A DNA stretch of 64,000 nt from Nesterenkonia sp. E16_10 (GTDB taxonomy: Bacteria; Actinomycetota; Actinomycetes; Actinomycetales; Micrococcaceae). The stretch is from assembly GCF_017347085.1 (NCBI RefSeq), contig NZ_JADPSA010000016.1:1-64000 (forward strand), read 5' to 3'. Each line of letters opens with the position of its first letter. The stretch's first letter is position 1. A program made the translations under genes and the position numbers. Below, in pieces: positions 60,538-64,000 of the stretch. The notes below the pieces were generated by a model. The model had not been told where the DNA came from. It ran no database searches and saw nothing but the letters and a program-made list of their open reading frames with translations.

Positions 60538-61166
60538 GGCTGGATGCCGCGAGGGTGATCGGCCCAGGGTGCTCGCGGTGCGCGCAGCTCTCCGGCTCCG
60601 GTCCGCACTGCGTGCAGCGCCAAGATGCCGGTGACCGCGCTGGGGTTGCGGATCTGACCGGTGAGCACCGCCTGCACGGCGTCGGTCAGCGGGACCCACG
60701 CCTTCTCGATCTCGGCCTCCTCGCCCTCCCGTGCGTGCTGCTCATGTTCTGGGGTCTCGGTGATCCCCGAGGCGAGGTAGATCCGGATGGCTTCGTTGGA
60801 GGCGCCGGGACTGGTGTGGAAATCCGCCAGGGTGTGCCAGGTGGCGGCACTGATATCGGCTTCCTCGTGGAGCTCCCGCGCTGCGGCGTCGAGCATCGGC
60901 TCGCCCTCGGCGTCGAGCAGGCCAGCCGGGATCTCCCACATGTTCTGGCGCAGCGGGTGGCGATACTGGCGGATCAGCAGCACTCGGTCCTGCTCGTCGA
61001 TCGCGAGCACGGCCACCGCACTGAGGTGCTTGAGGAACGCGCGGGTCAGCGTCTCACCGGCATGCCCGAAGCTGAAGGTCTCTTCGACCAGGTCATAGAT
61101 CGGGGTCGACTGCAGCGACTTGGCCTCGAGGATGGGGTGCTCGGCGGGGGAGTCGTGGATCGGCAT
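60534..61166 (-). CDS. Nudix hydrolase, ADP-ribose pyrophosphatase-like
   Basis: 210 residues. The Nudix box is GLLDAEGEPML followed by DAAARELHEEADI (residues about 82-105), with the REL-x-EE core intact. The QYRHPLRQNMWEIPAGL segment before it is typical of ADP-ribose/NDP-sugar pyrophosphatases. The reaction expected is hydrolysis of ADP-ribose to AMP and ribose-5-phosphate. TAGGCT six bases before the ATG (61173-61178 on this strand) indicates a leaderless message. The gene converges with the WYL gene and their stops overlap. Confidence 0.88.
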   Translation of the reverse strand: MPIHDSPAEHPILEAKSLQSTPIYDLVEETFSFGHAGETLTRAFLKHLSAVAVLAIDEQDRVLLIRQYRHPLRQNMWEIPAGLLDAEGEPMLDAAARELHEEADISAATWHTLADFHTSPGASNEAIRIYLASGITETPEHEQHAREGEEAEIEKAWVPLTDAVQAVLTGQIRNPSAVTGILALHAVRTGAGELRAPRAPWADHPRGIQP

Positions 61167-61350
61167 GGGGCCAGCCTACGTGGGCAGGCTGGCCCACCGG
61201 CGTAGGGGCCCACCGGCCTACCGGCCGGGCCGCCGTCGTCGTTCCCTGCGTGACCTGTCCCATAGGCGCATTCACCGAGGAGTTCTAGAATGCGGAGATA
61301 CGCGCCGTGGCCTGTGCGCAGGTGGCGGCGACTCTTTCGGGAAGGACGTC

Positions 61351-63066
61351 ATGCCGACAGTCGCACGGAACATCGTTGATACCTTGCACGCCAGCGGAGT
61401 CGAGCGGATCTATGGGATCTCCGGGGATTCGCTCAACGGACTGACCGACGCGCTGCGCGCGGCGGGGACCATCGAGTGGGTGCCGACCCGGCACGAGGAG
61501 GCCGCCGCCTTCGCCGCCAGCGCCGAGTCCCAGGTCACCGGGGAGCTCGCGGTCTGCGCGGGCAGTTGCGGACCGGGCAACCTGCATCTGATCAACGGGC
61601 TCTTCGACGCTCAGCGCTCGCGGACTCCGGTGCTCGCGATCGCGGCGCACATCCCCAGTGAGGAGATCGGGTCTACCTACTTCCAGGAGACCCATCCGCA
61701 GGAGCTCTTCCGCGAGTGCAGCGTCTATGTGGAGCATGTTGCCCACGCGGACCAGATGCCGCGGCTGCTTCGTGTCGCCATGCGCGAGGCCATCGAGAAG
61801 CGAGGGGTCGCCGTGCTGGTGATCCCCGGCGATGTGGCGCTCGCCGACGTCCAGGCCGAGGCGGAGAGCATCCGGCCGATGCTCTCCCGGGTCATCCCGG
61901 CCGAGGCGGACCTCGACCGAGCGGCCGAGGCGCTGAACACCTGCGAGCGCGTGACGATCCTGGCCGGGGCCGGGACTGCCGGAGCTCACTCCGAGCTGCT
62001 CGAGATCGCTGAGCGGCTGCAGGCGCCGATCGTGCATGCGCTTCGCGGCAAGGAGCACGTGGAGTGGGACAACCCCTACGACGTCGGGATGACCGGGCTG
62101 CTTGGGTTCTCCTCCGGGTACCGGGCGATGGCCGCCTGCGAGACCCTGCTGGTGCTCGGTTCTGATCTGCCGTATCAGCAGTTCTATCCCGAGCATGCGA
62201 AGGTCGTGCAGGTCGACATCCGCGGCTCCCAGATCGGCCGACGCACCCCGGTCGATGTTGGACTGGTCGGCTCGGTGAAGGACACCGTGGAGGCGCTGCT
62301 GCCGAAGCTCGACGTGCATCAGGACTCTCGGCACCTCGATGGGGCGACGAAGCACTATGCCAAGACCCGCAAGGACCTCGACGCGCTGGCCACCCCGTCC
62401 AAGCGGACGATCCATCCGCAGTACCTGACCAAGCTGATCAACGATGCCGCCGACGACGACGCGATCTTTTTGCCCGACGTCGGCTCCCCGGTGGTCTGGG
62501 CCTGCCGGTATCTGACCATGAACGGACGACGTCGGCTGCTCGGCTCGTTCAGTCACGGGTCCATGGCGAATGCGATCTCGCAGGGGATCGGCGTGCAGAT
62601 GGCCGAGCCGGAGAAACAGGTGATCGCGCTTTCCGGTGACGGTGGGCTGGCGATGCTGATGGGGGAGCTGCTGACCATCACGCAGAACGAACTGCCGGTC
62701 AAGACCGTGGTCTACAACAACTCCTCACTGAACTTCGTCGAGGTGGAGATGAAGGCCGCCGGCATCGTCAATTTCGGCACCGAGCTGAAGAACCCCAACT
62801 TCGCGAAGGTGGCCGAGGCGATGGACATCAAGGGGATCCGAGTCGAGAAGTCCGAGGATCTTCCTGCGGCCGTGGAGGAGTTCCTCGCGCACGACGGCCC
62901 TGCGCTGCTCGATGTCGTCACCGAGCGTCAGGAACTCTCGATGCCGCCGAGCGTGACCGCTGAGCAGGCGAAAGGCTTCACGCTCTACGCGGTGCGTACG
63001 GTGCTCAGTGGCCGCGGCGATGAGCTCGTCGACCTCGCGAAGACGAACTTCCGCCAACTGTTCTGA
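61351..63066 (+). CDS. poxB: Pyruvate dehydrogenase (quinone) / ThDP-dependent PoxB-like enzyme
   Basis: 571 residues; converts pyruvate to acetate, CO2 and reduced quinone at the membrane, with ThDP and FAD. RIYGISGDSLNGLTDALR and the active-site Glu region (PTRHEEAAAFAASAE) open the enzyme, the FAD domain lies in the middle (LVLGSDLPYQQFYP), and GDGGLAMLMGELLT to VVYNNSS is the ThDP signature. The final SxxGRGDELVDLAKTNFRQL helix matches the PoxB membrane-binding end. GGGAAGGA lies upstream of the ATG at 61351. A perfect 16-bp terminator follows. A related acetolactate synthase is less likely because of the C-terminus. Confidence 0.9.
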   Translation: MPTVARNIVDTLHASGVERIYGISGDSLNGLTDALRAAGTIEWVPTRHEEAAAFAASAESQVTGELAVCAGSCGPGNLHLINGLFDAQRSRTPVLAIAAHIPSEEIGSTYFQETHPQELFRECSVYVEHVAHADQMPRLLRVAMREAIEKRGVAVLVIPGDVALADVQAEAESIRPMLSRVIPAEADLDRAAEALNTCERVTILAGAGTAGAHSELLEIAERLQAPIVHALRGKEHVEWDNPYDVGMTGLLGFSSGYRAMAACETLLVLGSDLPYQQFYPEHAKVVQVDIRGSQIGRRTPVDVGLVGSVKDTVEALLPKLDVHQDSRHLDGATKHYAKTRKDLDALATPSKRTIHPQYLTKLINDAADDDAIFLPDVGSPVVWACRYLTMNGRRRLLGSFSHGSMANAISQGIGVQMAEPEKQVIALSGDGGLAMLMGELLTITQNELPVKTVVYNNSSLNFVEVEMKAAGIVNFGTELKNPNFAKVAEAMDIKGIRVEKSEDLPAAVEEFLAHDGPALLDVVTERQELSMPPSVTAEQAKGFTLYAVRTVLSGRGDELVDLAKTNFRQLF

Positions 63067-63080
63067 TTCTTCGCTCGTCC

Positions 63081-63120
63081 ACAGAACCGCCCCGGCCCTG
63101 TTGCGCCGGGGCGGTTCTGT
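63081..63120 (+). terminator. Terminator of poxB
   Basis: ACAGAACCGCCCCGGC and GCCGGGGCGGTTCTGT form a perfect 16-bp stem with an eight-base loop 14 bases after the poxB stop. Confidence 0.9.
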
Positions 63121-63166
63121 CTAGTGTGTGCTTCAGCAGCACTGACGCAATGGACGGGACAGGTTC

Positions 63167-63859
63167 ATGAACACTTCAGCGGGTCGGCTTGGTGTGGTGA
63201 GTGCTGTGCTGGTTCTCGGGTGCCTCCTGAGTTCCTGCGGCGGTAACGATGCCGGACCTGAACTCGGCGGGTCCGATGTAGAGCCGAGCGCGGAGGAGAC
63301 CTCACCGGAGGATGGAGCTTCGGATCCAGAGGAGCCGGGTGATGACGCGGAAGCCACCGCGGAACCTGAGCCGTCACCGACGCCGGTCCCTGCGTCCTCG
63401 GACGGTCCCGCGCAGAACTGGCCTGAGCCTGAGATTCCGGCGGAGATCTATGAGGAGACTGAGGAGGGGGCGCTGGCGGCGCTGGAGTATTGGTTAGAAG
63501 CTAGGACATTCCTCCAACTCACCGGCGATGCTCGTCCACTACTGAGTGCATCCTCGGAAGATTGTGCCTTCTGCGCAGTTGCTGTCGAACAGTACGAATA
63601 CGTATATGGGGACGAATCCGGCTGGTACGTGTCGGATCGATCCACTGTCGAGGATGCCAAGGTCTCAGACGTTCGCGAGGGGTTCGATACGGGCGTCTTC
63701 TTTGATCTACGCGAAGCAGAATTCAGCGTGTACGACCAAGCGGGTGAGGTCCTCGGTTCGGGAGGCGGCGAAATAGTCTCGAACGTGGAAGCCCACGTTG
63801 AGTACGTCGAGAGTCAATGGATTGTCCTCGATATCTACGCTCCATCGAGTGGTGAGTAA
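63167..63859 (+). CDS. DUF6318 family lipoprotein
   Basis: 230 residues. A lipoprotein signal ends in LSSC, followed by a long acidic Pro/Ser/Glu linker, then the domain AQNWPEPEIPAEIYEETEEG...ALEYWLEART with ...SEDCAFCAVAVEQ (paired Cys in CAFC). This is the DUF6318 pattern found in actinobacteria. Function unknown; probably surface-exposed. The first half is high-GC while from about 63480 onward base use is markedly more AT-rich, suggesting a recombined 3' part. The next gene follows after six bases and is co-directional. Confidence 0.8.
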   Translation: MNTSAGRLGVVSAVLVLGCLLSSCGGNDAGPELGGSDVEPSAEETSPEDGASDPEEPGDDAEATAEPEPSPTPVPASSDGPAQNWPEPEIPAEIYEETEEGALAALEYWLEARTFLQLTGDARPLLSASSEDCAFCAVAVEQYEYVYGDESGWYVSDRSTVEDAKVSDVREGFDTGVFFDLREAEFSVYDQAGEVLGSGGGEIVSNVEAHVEYVESQWIVLDIYAPSSGE

Positions 63860-63865
63860 GAGGCC

Positions 63866-64000
63866 ATGTGGCGTCTGATTGGGTTCGTCTCGATCGGGGT
63901 GTTGGTGGCTTTGCTGTTGGGCACGGTGTTGCCCCCTGCCGCTTATGCGTCACGGGATGAGGATCGCGCAGAGGTGGATGTGGGTGCGGGTTTCAGCGAT
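63866..64000 (+). CDS. Secreted protein, N-terminal part (truncated by window end)
   Basis: 45 residues visible. RLIGFVSIGVLVALLLGTVL is a signal-peptide hydrophobic core, and PPAAYA-S is a likely signal peptidase I site. The mature start is acidic (RDEDRAEVDV). The rest lies outside the window. It directly follows the DUF6318 gene, so the two are probably one transcription unit. AAGAGG lies close upstream of the ATG. Confidence 0.65.
   Translation, partial: MWRLIGFVSIGVLVALLLGTVLPPAAYASRDEDRAEVDVGAGFSD

Noticed and set aside
1-64000. CRISPR array, rRNA, or intact insertion sequence
   Set aside because: No regularly spaced repeats, no rRNA-like blocks and no transposase motifs were seen on either strand.

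Overview
The window is a chromosome segment from a high-GC Gram-positive bacterium, most likely a Micrococcaceae actinobacterium (Nesterenkonia/Arthrobacter-like). This rests on G+C-rich codon use, GTG/TTG starts and several leaderless genes, a mycoredoxin-type glutaredoxin, bacterial NHEJ (LigD and Ku), PPK2, a DUF6318 lipoprotein and a WYL regulator. The genus is inferred from overall protein flavour and was not tested. No rRNA, tRNA, CRISPR array or intact insertion sequence was found.

Left part (1-16.5 kb) is ordinary core sequence: the end of ctaD, a ribokinase, a FAD/Rieske oxidoreductase, a RecQ helicase, an HNH nuclease, a TIGR01777 epimerase with a mycoredoxin, TspO, a benzaldehyde-dehydrogenase-like ALDH, two membrane protein genes, an asparaginase with a CE4 deacetylase, and PPK2. 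One membrane-protein gene (12.2-13.3 kb) is split by an in-frame TAG.

The middle part (about 16.5-30.5 kb) looks like acquired DNA. It starts with a frameshifted DUF805 gene, then a type IV McrBC restriction pair, a heptanucleotide tandem repeat and a decayed C-terminal stub of a type I restriction subunit (HsdR). A visibly lower-GC catabolic block follows: LysR regulator, aldehyde dehydrogenase, benzoylformate decarboxylase, a three-gene TRAP transporter, a DUF3237 protein and a ketopantoate-reductase-family enzyme. Together these could import an aromatic 2-hydroxy or 2-keto acid of the mandelate type and convert it to a benzoate-type acid. That pathway is inferred from gene families and gene order.

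Right part (30.5-64 kb) returns to high GC: PPOX stress protein, LigD, AhpD-like protein, Crp/Fnr regulator, YnjBCD-like ABC importer, a VTT-domain protein with a CDP-alcohol phosphatidyltransferase carrying an insertion inside its signature motif, a flavin disulfide oxidoreductase, a methyltransferase with an apparent ATC start, an OGG-fold protein, a CPBP protease, an MFS exporter with a divergent LysR, a tandem of an intact and a degenerate serine hydrolase, an ArsR-M23 peptidase pair, PadR-DUF1048, Ku, a CDF transporter, prolyl aminopeptidase, epoxide hydrolase with a divergent WYL regulator, Nudix hydrolase, PoxB, and a DUF6318 lipoprotein followed by a truncated secreted protein. Strong perfect hairpins separate many convergent genes.
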